From: Streptomyces sp. DH5
GTDB lineage: Bacteria > Actinomycetota > Actinomycetes > Streptomycetales > Streptomycetaceae
Assembly (NCBI RefSeq): GCF_020873915.1
Contig: NZ_JAHWGP010000003.1
Coordinates: forward strand, 248,001 to 312,000
Direction: 5' to 3'
DNA: 64,000 nt
Position 1 is the first letter of the stretch. Each line of letters starts with the position of its first letter. Positions 54,212 through 63,306 of this stretch are shown here, in pieces. A program made the position numbers and the translations under genes. A model generated the notes under the pieces. It had not been told where the DNA came from and did not search any database. It saw only the letters and a list, made by a program, of their open reading frames with translations.

Positions 54212-54655
54212 CGCAACCAGCAGACGGCGCCCGGCGCCGGCGCCGGCGCCGAAGCCGGCGGGATGCCCGGCGCCGGCGGCATGGGTGGTCTCCTCGGCGG
54301 TGCGAACGTCGGCGCGGAGGCGAGGGAACTCCTGGAGACGGACGCCGGCGACTGCACCCGGGCCGCTGCGACCGTCGGTGCCCAGGACGCCGTCAGTTAC
54401 CAACTCGCCACCAGCGCCCCCGTGATGGCGATCGGCGGCTTCGACGGCAACGCCCTCTTCCCGACAGCCGCGCAGTTCAAGGAGTACGTGGCCGACGGAA
54501 GGATCCACTACTTCGTCGCCGGCGGCGCAATGGGCGGCGGCCGTGACGCCGGCACCTCCGCGCAGATCACGTCCTGGGTGGAGGAGAACTTCGAGGGGGT
54601 GACGGCCGGTACGGCGACCTTCCACGACCTCACCCGGAAACGGACCGGCAGCTGA
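54212..54655 (+). pseudogene. GT39/ArnT-type mannosyltransferase C-terminal remnant
   Basis: From NQQTAPGAGAG the frame gives a Gly/Met-rich linker (GGMPGAGGMGGLLGG), then a domain with YQLATSAPVMAIGGFDG and FKEYVADGRIHYFVAGG and VEENF near the end. This is the typical soluble C-terminal domain of actinobacterial GT39 family membrane glycosyltransferases, which often sit beside this two-component system. The membrane part is absent; a deletion joined this tail to the kinase gene. Confidence 0.75.
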
Positions 54656-54669
54656 CGCACACCAGCCGA

Positions 54670-54707
54670 GCTGTACACCGTATGGGACCTGTTCTACGGT
54701 GTACAGC
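54670..54707. promoter_or_regulatory. Inverted-repeat operator at the MFS gene start
   Basis: Perfect 13-base arms GCTGTACACCGTA (54670-54682) and TACGGTGTACAGC (54695-54707) separated by 12 bases, the second arm ending directly before the ATG at 54708. TGTACA and TACGGT within the arms are spaced 17 bases like -35/-10 boxes, and no ribosome site exists, which suggests a leaderless transcript. The TetR gene downstream is the likely binder. Confidence 0.8.
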
Positions 54708-56231
54708 ATGACGACGTCCTCCCCGGAGCACGCCCCCGGCCGCTCCCCCGGCCAGGCGGACCTCCCGCCGCAGGGGCACGCCAGGCGCTGGCTGATCCTC
54801 GGTGTCATCTGCCTCGCCCAGCTCACCGTGCTGCTGGACAACACCGTCCTGAACGTGGCCATCCCCTCGCTCACCCGGGAACTGGACGCGTCGACCGCCG
54901 ACATCCAGTGGATGATCAACGCCTACTCCCTGGTGCAGTCGGGTCTGCTGCTCAGCGCGGGCAACGCCGCCGACCGCTACGGCCGCAAGAAGATGCTGAT
55001 CGTGGGACTGGCCCTGTTCGGAGCGGGGTCGCTGGTGGCCGGACTGGCCCAGTCGTCCGGCCAGCTGATCGCCGCGCGGGCCGGCATGGGTGTGGGCGGC
55101 GCGCTGCTGCTGACCACGACCCTCGCCGTGGTGATGCAGATCTTCACGCCCGAGGAGCAGCCCAAGGCGATCGGCATCTGGAGCGCCGTCAACTCGCTGG
55201 GCTTCGCGGCCGGCCCACTGGTCGGCGGCGTCGTGCTGAACCACTTCTGGTGGGGTGCGATCTTCCTGATCAACCTGCCGGTCGTGGCCCTCGCGCTGGC
55301 CGCCGTCACCGCCTACGTCCCCGAGTCGAGGAACCGGCAGGGCGACCGCCCCGACCTGGTCGGCGCGGTCCTCTCCACCATCGGCATGACATCCCTGGTG
55401 TACGCGATCATCTCGGGCCCCGAACACGGCTGGACCTCCCCCCGGGTGCTGGCCACGGCGGTGACGGCCGCCCTGGTCCTCGGCCTCTTCGCCTACTGGG
55501 AGAGCCGCGTCCCCCACCCGATGCTGGACCTGAGTTTCTTCCGCAACCGCCGCTTCACGGGGGCCGTCGGCGGACTGGTGCTGATCACCTTCGGCATGGG
55601 CGGCGCGCTGTTCCTGCTCACCCAGTACCTGCAGTTCGTCCTCGGCTACGGCCCGCTGGAGGCGGGACTGCGCACCGCGCCGATGGCCATGACCGTCGTC
55701 GCCCTCAACTTCACGGGCGTCGGCACCAGGTGGGCGGCGAGAATGGGCACCCCGCTCTCCATAGCCGTCGGCATGACCCTGATGGCGGGCGGGCTGGTCT
55801 CGATCGCCACGCTCACCGAGCACGGGTACGCCGGTACGCTGCTCGGCCTGGTCCTGATCGGGGCGGGCACGGCGATCGGCAGCCCGGTGATGGCGCACGC
55901 GGTGATGAGTTCCGTCCCGCGCGAGAAGGCGGGCGTCGGCGCCGGGATCAACGGCACCCTCGCCGAGTTCGGCACCGGGCTCGGCGTGGCCGTGCTGGGC
56001 GCGGTGCTCAACGCGCGGTTCGCGGCGCTGGTCCCGATGGCGGCGACCTCGCTCCCGGTGGCGCTGGCCGCGGCGGGCTCGGACGGCGAACGGGTGCGGA
56101 TCACCGACGCGTTCTCCGCGGGCCTGGAGACGAGTCTGCTGGTGGGGGCGGTGGCCGTGCTGCTCGGCGGACTGATCGCGGCGGCGTTGCTGCGCCGGGC
56201 GGACCGGGCAGAATCGCGGGAGAAGGCCTGA
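54708..56231 (+). CDS. MFS drug efflux transporter (DHA2, 14 spans)
   Basis: 507 residues. DHA2 hallmarks: TVLLDNTVLNVAIPSLTREL near residue 40, NAADRYGRKKMLIVGL near 85, and the FRNRRFTGAVGG block near 280. It probably exports a lipophilic toxicant using the proton gradient. It forms an operon with the TetR gene 69 bases downstream under the inverted-repeat operator. Confidence 0.93.
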   Translation: MTTSSPEHAPGRSPGQADLPPQGHARRWLILGVICLAQLTVLLDNTVLNVAIPSLTRELDASTADIQWMINAYSLVQSGLLLSAGNAADRYGRKKMLIVGLALFGAGSLVAGLAQSSGQLIAARAGMGVGGALLLTTTLAVVMQIFTPEEQPKAIGIWSAVNSLGFAAGPLVGGVVLNHFWWGAIFLINLPVVALALAAVTAYVPESRNRQGDRPDLVGAVLSTIGMTSLVYAIISGPEHGWTSPRVLATAVTAALVLGLFAYWESRVPHPMLDLSFFRNRRFTGAVGGLVLITFGMGGALFLLTQYLQFVLGYGPLEAGLRTAPMAMTVVALNFTGVGTRWAARMGTPLSIAVGMTLMAGGLVSIATLTEHGYAGTLLGLVLIGAGTAIGSPVMAHAVMSSVPREKAGVGAGINGTLAEFGTGLGVAVLGAVLNARFAALVPMAATSLPVALAAAGSDGERVRITDAFSAGLETSLLVGAVAVLLGGLIAAALLRRADRAESREKA

Positions 56232-56300
56232 GGGCCGGACGGCCGGAAACCGGACCGGTGACGGCGCCGACCGGCGCCGGCGAGTCGAGGAAGGTGCGCC

Positions 56301-57074
56301 ATGGCGAGGGCAGCCCAGCGGTCCGGCGGTGCGCCGCGGACCAGTGTCTGGCTGGAGGGCACGGACCACCGCGGCGGGCGGTCCGGCGGACAGCCGTCGG
56401 GCCTCGACCGGGAGAGGATCACCGAGGTCACCGTGGGGCTGCTGGACGCCGAGGGACCGGCCAAGTTCTCCATGCGCCGGCTCGCCGCCGAGCTGAACGT
56501 GACGGCGATGTCCGTCTACTGGTACGTCGACACCAAGGACGACCTCCTCGAGCTCGCCCTGGACCGCTCCTTCGGCGAGCTGAGGCTGCCCGACCCGGCC
56601 GCCGACGAGGACTGGCGCGACCAGCTGCGCGCCCTCGCCCGCGAGTACCGCGCCCTGCTGGTGCGCCACCCCTGGCTGTCGCCGCTGGCCGGCAGGTTCC
56701 TCAACATCGGGCCCAACGCACTGCGGTTCTCCCGGGTGATCCAGCAGGTCATCAGCCGGACCGGCCTGCCGGAGCACGGGGTGACCGGGGCCATCTCGGC
56801 CGTCTTCCAGTTCGTGTACGGCTACGGCACGATCGAGGGCCACTTCCACACCCGTGTCGCCGCGACGGGCATGACGCCCGACGAGTACCACGAGCGGGCC
56901 ATGACCGCGGTGACGCGGTCACCGGATCCCGTCGGGGTGTTCGAGGAGTCGACGCGGATCATGGCGGCCCGCGGCGGTGACACGGTCGAGGAGATGATGG
57001 AGCGGGACTTCGCCTTCGCCCTGGACCTGCTGGTGGCCGGCATCGAGGCGATGGTGGCCCGCGGCCGGGACTGA
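56301..57074 (+). CDS. TetR-family repressor of the efflux operon
   Basis: 257 residues; GAGGAAGG precedes the ATG. The HTH is SMRRLAAELNVTAMSVYWYVDTKDDLLELALD near residues 57-88, of the Tet-class (TetR_C) type. A 38-residue basic N-terminal extension precedes it. It likely binds the 54670-54707 repeat and is released by a transporter substrate. Confidence 0.92.
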   Translation: MARAAQRSGGAPRTSVWLEGTDHRGGRSGGQPSGLDRERITEVTVGLLDAEGPAKFSMRRLAAELNVTAMSVYWYVDTKDDLLELALDRSFGELRLPDPAADEDWRDQLRALAREYRALLVRHPWLSPLAGRFLNIGPNALRFSRVIQQVISRTGLPEHGVTGAISAVFQFVYGYGTIEGHFHTRVAATGMTPDEYHERAMTAVTRSPDPVGVFEESTRIMAARGGDTVEEMMERDFAFALDLLVAGIEAMVARGRD

Positions 57075-57099
57075 GCGGGCCGCCTCCCGGTGCTCCTCC

Positions 57100-57570
57100 T
57101 CAGTCCCCTTCGACGAGTCGCGCGGGGAACCCGCCGGTCGCCACCGGCCCCCAGCGCTCCGGGGTGATCCGGATGAGCGACTTGCCCTGCTTGAGCATCG
57201 CCGCCCGGTACTCGTCCCAGTCGGGGTGCTCACCGGCGATGTTCCGGTAGTACTCCACCAGCGGCTCCACGGACTCGGGCGCGTCCACCACCTCGGCGGT
57301 GCCGTCGATCTGCACCCACGGCCCGTTCCACTCGTCGCTCAGGACGATCAGGCTCACCCGGGTGTCCCTCCTGGCGTTCCGGGTCTTGGCGCGCTCGGGA
57401 TAGGTGGACATCACGATCCGTCCCGAGTCGTCGACCCCACAGGTCAGCGGCGAGCCCTGGGGGCTGCCGTCCGCCCGCCGGGTCAACAGGACCGCCCGGT
57501 GCCGGGGCCGCACGAAGTCCAGCAACCCGTCGAGGGAGACCCGGGTGTTCGTCGCGATGTTCGGTGCCAT
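57100..57570 (-). CDS. PPOX-class F420-dependent oxidoreductase
   Basis: 156 residues, split beta-barrel. It shows VLLTRRADGSPQGSPLTCGVDDSGRIVMSTYPERAKTRN-type flavin/F420 binding segment near 27-65 and GPWVQIDGTAEVV near 85. Members reduce varied substrates such as biliverdin or enones with F420H2. It is followed (upstream on this strand) by a STAS gene 9 bases away. Confidence 0.9.
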   Translation of the reverse strand: MAPNIATNTRVSLDGLLDFVRPRHRAVLLTRRADGSPQGSPLTCGVDDSGRIVMSTYPERAKTRNARRDTRVSLIVLSDEWNGPWVQIDGTAEVVDAPESVEPLVEYYRNIAGEHPDWDEYRAAMLKQGKSLIRITPERWGPVATGGFPARLVEGD

Positions 57571-57579
57571 GACGCCAGG

Positions 57580-57948
57580 CTAGTGGGCGGCCATCGCCTC
57601 GGGCAGGTTGTCGTAGACCGGGATGTCGCGGCGCACACCGGTCAGTTCCAGCACATGGGTCGCCATGCTCTCCGGGCCGGCCACCACGTACACCCGGGTC
57701 TGCGGGCGCAGCAGCCGGTGCACGTCGTTGATGAGGCGGACGCCCTGGGAGTCCATGAACTCCGTCGCGGTGAGGTCGAGGACCAGGAGCCGGGCCGGGT
57801 GGCCGGGGCGGGGCAGGGCACGGGCCATGATCTGCGGCAGCAGCCGGTCCGCGTTGGAGAAGTCGATCTCGGATGGGAACGGGAACCGTACGCGTGCGGT
57901 CGGGGTGTGTTCCCCGGAGGGTTCGGGAAGGAGGGTCACGACAGTCAC
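57580..57948 (-). CDS. STAS-domain anti-sigma factor antagonist
   Basis: 122 residues. The STAS core shows LLVLDLTATEFMDSQGVRLIND, with Ser in MDSQG at the usual phosphorylation position. A hydrophobic beta strand and LRPQTRVYVVAGPE follow. It would bind an anti-sigma ATPase such as those at 24865 or 32134; the true partner is unknown. GTG start. Confidence 0.92.
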   Translation of the reverse strand: MTVVTLLPEPSGEHTPTARVRFPFPSEIDFSNADRLLPQIMARALPRPGHPARLLVLDLTATEFMDSQGVRLINDVHRLLRPQTRVYVVAGPESMATHVLELTGVRRDIPVYDNLPEAMAAH

Positions 57949-58128
57949 CTGGCAGACGTGCGTCCGGGATCCGGCAAGGCCGCTTCCTGACCCGCCCCCA
58001 TTGCACCACGTCGGAGTGCGTCACCGGAAGCGGCTAAAATTGTGTCCGTCCTGTGCTCGCAGTCGGGAATGTGCTGCGGAGCTCTCCCGCGCACGGCCGT
58101 TCGGTCGTGCTCGCCGAAGAGGTTCGTG

Positions 58129-58833
58129 GTGGCTGCGTCCCGTTTTCCTGATTTGCCCCGTTTCCCTGCCGGTGCGGAACTGGCGGAAGCGCTGACGGAC
58201 GCGGCGTGCCGACTGCACGAGACGTCCACCCCGGACAGCACCCTGGACGCCGCGGTCCGGCTCACCGTGGACCTCGTGCCGGGCGCCGAGCACGCGGGCA
58301 TCTCCGTCATAGAGCGCGACAACCGCAGGCAGACCCTCGCCTGGACCGACGAGGTGGTGCGCGCCGCCGAGGACGGCCGCCCCGAGCCGGGGACACAGCC
58401 GTACTGGCACCGTCTGTGGACCGTGCCGGTGGCCGAGGTCGAGGACAGCGAGGGGGACGAGGGCGCGGACGCGCTGTCCGGCCTCGGCCTGCGTTCCGTG
58501 CTCTCGCTGCGGCTGCGCGCCGACCGGCGCCGGCTGACCGTGCTCACCGCGTACGCCCGCAAGCCGCGCGCCTTCGACGAGTCCGCGCTGCGGGTCGGCC
58601 GGCTGTTCACCGCGCACGTGGGCATCGCCCTGGACTCCGCCACCGTGCGCGAGCAGCTCACCGAGGCCATGCGCACCCGGGACCTGATCGGCCAGGCCAC
58701 CGGCATCCTCATGGAGCGCATGGACATGGACGCGTCCGGCGCCTTCGACAGCCTGGTACGGGCCTCGCAGCGGGAGAACGTGAAGCTGCGCGACCTCGCC
58801 CGTCGGATCGTCGACGCCCACGAGACGCCCTGA
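58129..58833 (+). CDS. GAF-ANTAR transcription antitermination regulator
   Basis: About 234 residues from the GTG at 58129 (58126 or 58042 also possible; GAAGAGG best fits 58129). A GAF-like domain (about 25-165) carries a sensor role, then an ANTAR RNA-binding helix bundle: AMRTRDLIGQATGILMERMDMDASGAFDSLVRASQREN near 172-210. ANTAR proteins bind paired RNA hexaloops to block termination. Confidence 0.9.
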   Translation: MAASRFPDLPRFPAGAELAEALTDAACRLHETSTPDSTLDAAVRLTVDLVPGAEHAGISVIERDNRRQTLAWTDEVVRAAEDGRPEPGTQPYWHRLWTVPVAEVEDSEGDEGADALSGLGLRSVLSLRLRADRRRLTVLTAYARKPRAFDESALRVGRLFTAHVGIALDSATVREQLTEAMRTRDLIGQATGILMERMDMDASGAFDSLVRASQRENVKLRDLARRIVDAHETP

Positions 58834-58861
58834 GGCAGCCTCGGAGGGCCGGGAGCGACCT

Positions 58862-59671
58862 GCCCCGCACGGCCTTGGACGGCCAGTTCCACCCGCGGTG
58901 TCGTGCCGATGGCGTCGGTTCCGGCCTGACCTGCCTGGTTGTGGTGCGTCGTGAAGTCCTCGCGCCGCAGTTCGGCCGTGGCGCGGGACACCGCCCGGGT
59001 GTCGCCCCAGGGGTCCGCGCCGGTGCCGAGGAGGGCCGGGTCCGGGCGGACGGGGCGGACGGGGCGGACGACCCCGTGCGGGGACAGCTCGCCGTGGACC
59101 GTCCAGCGGTCGGGGCCCGCCCCGGTCAGGCCGGTGGAACGGGTACGTGGTCCCGGGGTGGTGTTCGACGTCCAGGAAGTCCGCGGAGCGCAGGTGCGTG
59201 TCGCGGGTGCCGTGGCCGGTGTCGATGGACGTGGCCCGGACCACCGCCTCCACCCTGGACCGCGTGACGTCGCCCGGGGCGGCCTCGACCAGGGCGGTGA
59301 GGTCGGTGAACCGGCCCCGCACGCTGGAGAGGCCCGGGTGCCGGACGACGGCGACCACGCTCGAGTTCGCCGGTCCACCGTCCACCGCCCCGGCGGCGCC
59401 GGCTCGGTCCCGCCCTGCCGGGCCGGGGTGACCGTCCCGCCCCCGGCCGCCCTCCCCCACCGGTGACGAGGGCGCTCACGGCCGCGGGCGCGTACCGACG
59501 GCGGTGACGATCGCGGCGTCCGCCCCGGCGCGAGCGCGGCCGGGTTCCGCACGGCGCCGCCGGCGTCCGCCCCGGCCCGCAGCACCTGCCTCCCCACCCG
59601 TCGGTCAGGGCGACGACCGCGTGCGACACGGCGCACCCGTCCCGGGTGCGGATGCCGGCGGCCAGTGGCAT
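58862..59671 (-). pseudogene. YceI-family gene with several frameshifts
   Basis: The expected protein can be followed only by switching frames at least four times: MPLAAGIRTRDGCAVSHAVV at the start (ATG 59671), then RQVLRAGADAGGAVRNP, then SSVVAVVRHPGLSSVRGRFT to FLDVEHHP, then STGLTGAGPDRWTVHGELSPHGVVRPV and ELRREDFTTHHNQ. Intact relatives combine a regulatory-like N-domain with a YceI lipocalin-like barrel. One shift is a single extra T within TACCCGTTCCACC. It lies downstream of the MFS gene and was likely in its operon. Confidence 0.85.
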
Positions 59672-59780
59672 CCCGTCGTTCCCCTGCGATGCGTGACGAG
59701 CCGGTCGTCTTGGGACCGGCCCGTGGCGGGGCGCGTCTCCGCTACGGGACGCGCGGCCCGCCGCGGGCCGGGGTTCTCGG

Positions 59781-60467
59781 TCACTCGCCCGGGTGGGCGA
59801 GTTCGATGTCGTGGCCGCCGGCTCCGCCGCCGGTGACCGTCAGCGCGGTGGCGACGGGCGGGCAGCCCGTGGCGACGACGGTGTACTCGCCGTCGTCCAG
59901 GCCGGCGAAGACGTACGTGCCGTCCGCACCCGTCATCACCGTGCCGGTCACGTGGCCCGCCGCGTCGAGCAGGGTGACCCGGGCGTCGGCCGGCGGTCCG
60001 TGCGGGGCGCGCACCACGCCCCGCAGCAGGGCGCCGGTCTCCGGGCCGACCTCGACGCGGGTCACCCCGGTGCCGTCGACCTCGACGGGCAGCGCGCGCG
60101 GCCGGCAGCCGTCGGCGTTCACCGCGCGGGTCCCCGTGCCGGGCACCGGCTCGGGGAACGAGAACTCGCCCTGCTCACCGGTGGCCCCCGGCCGACGGGC
60201 CGCCGCGCACATCGGTGACGATCACCATGGCGTCCGTCACCGGCGCCCCGGTGCCGGACTCGTGCACCGTTCCGGCCGGCCCGCCGGCACCGTTGAGCGG
60301 GATGTCGTGGGCGAGCGGTCCGCCGTCCACCACGACCGTGGACGCCTGCGGCTGGTGGCCGTCGGCGGCGGCGATCAGGACGTACGACCCGGCCCCGGGC
60401 GCGTCCACCGCGTAGCCGCCGTCGGCCCGGGCCACCGAGCGGCCCGGCCGGCGTCCGCCGAGTGGGA
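59781..60467 (-). pseudogene. Frameshifted carboxypeptidase-regulatory-like extension of the MFS transporter
   Basis: After the MFS stop a second frame continues VPARQAAVTLIPLGGRR ... GGYAVDAPGAGSYVLIAA, and a third (from about 60205) continues GEQGEFSFPEPVPG ... GTYVFAGLDDGEYTVVATG, ending HDIELAHPGE at 59781. These are three CarbopepD_reg-like beta repeats. A missing G near 60504 and an extra G near 60205 would restore one long protein with the upstream transporter. Confidence 0.8.
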
Positions 60468-62246
60468 TCAGCGTGACGGCCGCCTGCCGCGCGGGCACGC
60501 CGTCGCGCCGCGCACCGCCTCCCGCACCGGGATGCCCGCCGGGGAGGATTCCTCCGCGGGGCCGGCGATGGCCGGCGCCGGGGTGGCAGCGCTTCCCGCG
60601 GCGTCGGCGGCCCGGGTGCTCTCGGCGGCCGGGGCCACCGCCGCGGCCTTCCGCTCCGCCGCCTGGGCCAGCGCGCCGGTGGTCCGCAGTGGGACCTCCT
60701 TGATGAACAGGGTCACCAGGAAGGCGAGCAGGGCGACCGGGGTGACGTACAGGAAGATGTCGGCGATGCCGTGCCCGTAGGCGCTCTCCAGCCAGGTGCG
60801 GATGGGCGGGGGCAGCAGGTCCATGTCGGGGATCGCGCCGCTGCCGGAGGCCTTGGCGGCCGCCGCCTGTTCCTGCGGGCCGAGCTGCCCGATGGTGTCC
60901 TGGGCGTAGTGGGTGATCCGGGTCGCCATGACCGAGCCGAGGACGGAGACGCCGACCGCGCCGCCGAGGGACCGGAAGAAGGTGACCACCGAGGAGGCGG
61001 AGCCCAGGTCGTCCGGGGCCACCTGGTTCTGCGTGCAGAGCACCAGGTTCTGCATCATCATGCCGACGCCGAGGCCCAGCAGCGCCATGAAGAGGGCGAT
61101 GTGCCAGTACGGGGTGTCGTAGCGCATGGTGCCGAGCAGGCCCAGGCCCGCCGTGAGCAGCACGCCGCCGGCCAGCAGCCAGGCCTTCCACCGGCCGGTC
61201 CGGGTGATGATGATGCCGGAGACTGTGGACGACACGAAGATGCCGCCGATCATCGGGATCGTCATGACGCCCGACATGGTCGGGGACTTGTCCCGGGCCA
61301 GCTGGAAGTACTGGCTGAAGTAGACGGTGCCGGCGAACATCGCGATGCCGACGAACAGGGAGGCCAGCGAGGCCAGGGTGATGGTGCGGTTGCGGAACAG
61401 GCGCAGCGGGATGATCGGCTCGGTGGCCCTGCTCTCGACGAACAGGAAGATCAGCGTCAGGGCGATCGAACCGCCGACCATGACGCCCGTCTGCCAGGAG
61501 AGCCAGTCGTACTTGTCGTCGGCGAAGGTGACCCAGACGAGCAGCAGGCTGACGGCGGCGGTGACGAGGAACGCGCCCGCCCAGTCGACCTTCACCCTGC
61601 GCTTGACCAGGGGGAGGTGCAGCGTCTTCTGCAGGACGACGAGCGCGATCAGCGCGAAGGGGACACCGACGTAGAGGCACCAGCGCCAGCCGAGCCAGCT
61701 GGTGTCGGTGATGACACCGCCGAGCAGCGGTCCGCCGACGGTGGCGACGGCGAAGGTGGCGCCGAGGTAACCGGAGTAGCGGCCGCGCTCCCGGGGGGAG
61801 ATCATCGCGGCCATGATGATCTGGGCGAGGGCGGCCAGGCCGCCGGCGCCCAGGCCCTGGATGGCACGTGCGCTGATGAGCATCGCCGGGTTCTGCGCCA
61901 GTCCGGCCACGACGGAGCCGAGGACGAAGACGCAGAGGGCTATCTGGACCAGGACCTTCTTGCTGAACAGGTCGGCGAGCTTGCCCCACAGCGGGGTGGA
62001 GGCGGTCATCGTCAGCAGCGAGGCGGTGACGACCCAGGTGTAGGCGCTCTGGCCGCCGCCGAGGTCACCCACGATCTCGGGCAGGGCGTTGGTGACGATG
62101 GTCGACGACAGGATGGCGGCGAACATGCCGAGCAGCAGCCCGGACAGTGCCTCCATGATCTGCCGGTGGGTCATCGGAGCGTCTGCGGAGGAGCCTCCCC
62201 CGTGCTTGGCATGAGCCCGCACACCGGCTGGTGTGGTCGTTGCCAT
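60468..62246 (-). CDS. MFS drug efflux transporter (DHA2), C-terminally cut by frameshift
   Basis: 592 residues as read. The 14-span DHA2 core is intact: SSTIVTNALPEIVGDLGG near 47, GKLADLFSKKVLV near 85 and a long LRLFRNRTITLASLA segment. The normal frame is lost at about 60504, so the last few residues (ACPRGRRPSR) are out-of-frame. AAGGA precedes the ATG. It is co-transcribed with the MarR gene 13 bases upstream. Confidence 0.9.
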   Translation of the reverse strand: MATTTPAGVRAHAKHGGGSSADAPMTHRQIMEALSGLLLGMFAAILSSTIVTNALPEIVGDLGGGQSAYTWVVTASLLTMTASTPLWGKLADLFSKKVLVQIALCVFVLGSVVAGLAQNPAMLISARAIQGLGAGGLAALAQIIMAAMISPRERGRYSGYLGATFAVATVGGPLLGGVITDTSWLGWRWCLYVGVPFALIALVVLQKTLHLPLVKRRVKVDWAGAFLVTAAVSLLLVWVTFADDKYDWLSWQTGVMVGGSIALTLIFLFVESRATEPIIPLRLFRNRTITLASLASLFVGIAMFAGTVYFSQYFQLARDKSPTMSGVMTIPMIGGIFVSSTVSGIIITRTGRWKAWLLAGGVLLTAGLGLLGTMRYDTPYWHIALFMALLGLGVGMMMQNLVLCTQNQVAPDDLGSASSVVTFFRSLGGAVGVSVLGSVMATRITHYAQDTIGQLGPQEQAAAAKASGSGAIPDMDLLPPPIRTWLESAYGHGIADIFLYVTPVALLAFLVTLFIKEVPLRTTGALAQAAERKAAAVAPAAESTRAADAAGSAATPAPAIAGPAEESSPAGIPVREAVRGATACPRGRRPSR

Positions 62247-62259
62247 GGGCGTCCTTCTC

Positions 62260-62769
62260 TTAGGTGCTTGCGGGTGTACGGGTGGTCCGTTCGGTACGGG
62301 TGGTCCGTTCGGGTGCGGGAGGCGCCGGCCTGGGCGCGGTGCGGCACTCGCCGAAGCTGTCCCTGAGCCGGGCCATCAGCTGGGCGAGGTGGCCGACCTC
62401 CTCGTCGGGCCAGTCGCCGAGGCGCTCGGCGAGCAGCCGGGTGGTCAGCCGGAACAGCTCGTCGAGCCGCGTCCGCCCGGCGGGGGTGAGGCGCAGGATG
62501 CGGGACCGTTTGTCGGCGGGGTCCCAGGAGCGCTCGATCCATCCGCGCTCGGCCAGGTGGGTGACGTGGCGGCTGGTGACGGACAGGTCCACGGAGAGCA
62601 GCTCGGCGACCCTGCTCATGCGCATGTCGCCGTGGCGGCCGAGGAGGGTCAGCACGGACGCGGAGCCACTGGGGCAGTCCGCCGGCATGATCCGGTTCAT
62701 CTCCCGTTTGACGGCGCCGAAGGCGCTGAGCTGTCGGACCAGTTCCTCGTACTGCGCCGTCCCGGCCAT
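62260..62769 (-). CDS. MarR-family transcriptional regulator
   Basis: 169 residues from ATG 62769, with GGGAGG upstream. Winged helix: SVLTLLGRHGDMRMSRVAELLSVDLSVTSRHVTHLAERGWIERSWDPADKRSRILRLT-like wing near residues 37-95. A Pro/Thr/Arg-rich tail follows. It heads the MFS operon and likely autoregulates through the paired sites at 62785-62827. Confidence 0.92.
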   Translation of the reverse strand: MAGTAQYEELVRQLSAFGAVKREMNRIMPADCPSGSASVLTLLGRHGDMRMSRVAELLSVDLSVTSRHVTHLAERGWIERSWDPADKRSRILRLTPAGRTRLDELFRLTTRLLAERLGDWPDEEVGHLAQLMARLRDSFGECRTAPRPAPPAPERTTRTERTTRTPAST

Positions 62770-62784
62770 GGCACCTCCCGTTTC

Positions 62785-62827
62785 GTTGCTCGAAGCAACG
62801 GTAGGACTCAATGGTTGCTACAAGCAA
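62785..62827. promoter_or_regulatory. Pair of MarR-type operators
   Basis: GTTGCT-CGA-AGCAAC (62785-62799) and TTGCT-ACA-AGCAA (62815-62827). Centres are 29 bases apart, nearly three helical turns, in the AT-richer promoter of the marR-MFS operon. Confidence 0.8.
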
Positions 62828-62998
62828 GCAAAAGAGGGCGAGGTGGCCCAAAAACTTGGCAAAGGCAAGTAATCGCGACAGTAAACACGCAGGTCGCAGT
62901 GGGTGCACCCGCTCCGCTCCGACCTCGCGGCGGCCTCCGCACGGCCCTGTCCCGCCCCGCTTGGGCCGTCCGCCGGGCAGGCGCTAGGGTCTCGTGGC

Positions 62999-63193
62999 AT
63001 GGCTAACACCCAGGGCCCGCAGGGCAATCACGACCCCGCCGGCAGCACCCAGATGTTCCGCGCGTTCGTCGACGAGGCTCCTCAGAGCCGGCAGACCGCG
63101 TCCACGGGCGGCGGACCCCGCGTCGGTCTGATCATCGGCATCGTCGTCGCCGTGGCGGTCGTCGCCGCGGTGGCCTGGCTGGCGCTGAAGTAG
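62999..63193 (+). CDS. Small single-span membrane protein
   Basis: 64 residues. A polar N-terminal half (ANTQGPQGNHDPAGSTQMFRAFVDEAPQ) precedes one C-terminal helix VGLIIGIVVAVAVVAAVAWLALK. It is conserved next to SigF-type sigma genes in streptomycetes as far as I recall. It converges with the sigma gene. Function unknown. Confidence 0.75.
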   Translation: MANTQGPQGNHDPAGSTQMFRAFVDEAPQSRQTASTGGGPRVGLIIGIVVAVAVVAAVAWLALK

Positions 63194-63306
63194 CGCGAGC
63201 GGGCCGGAGAAACGCGGCGGGCCGCCGTTGCGCCCTCGACAGGCGCCCCGGCGGCCACGCGTCCGATCCCACCCCACGGAGCCGCTCGCTCCGGGAGTGT
63301 GGTTCC

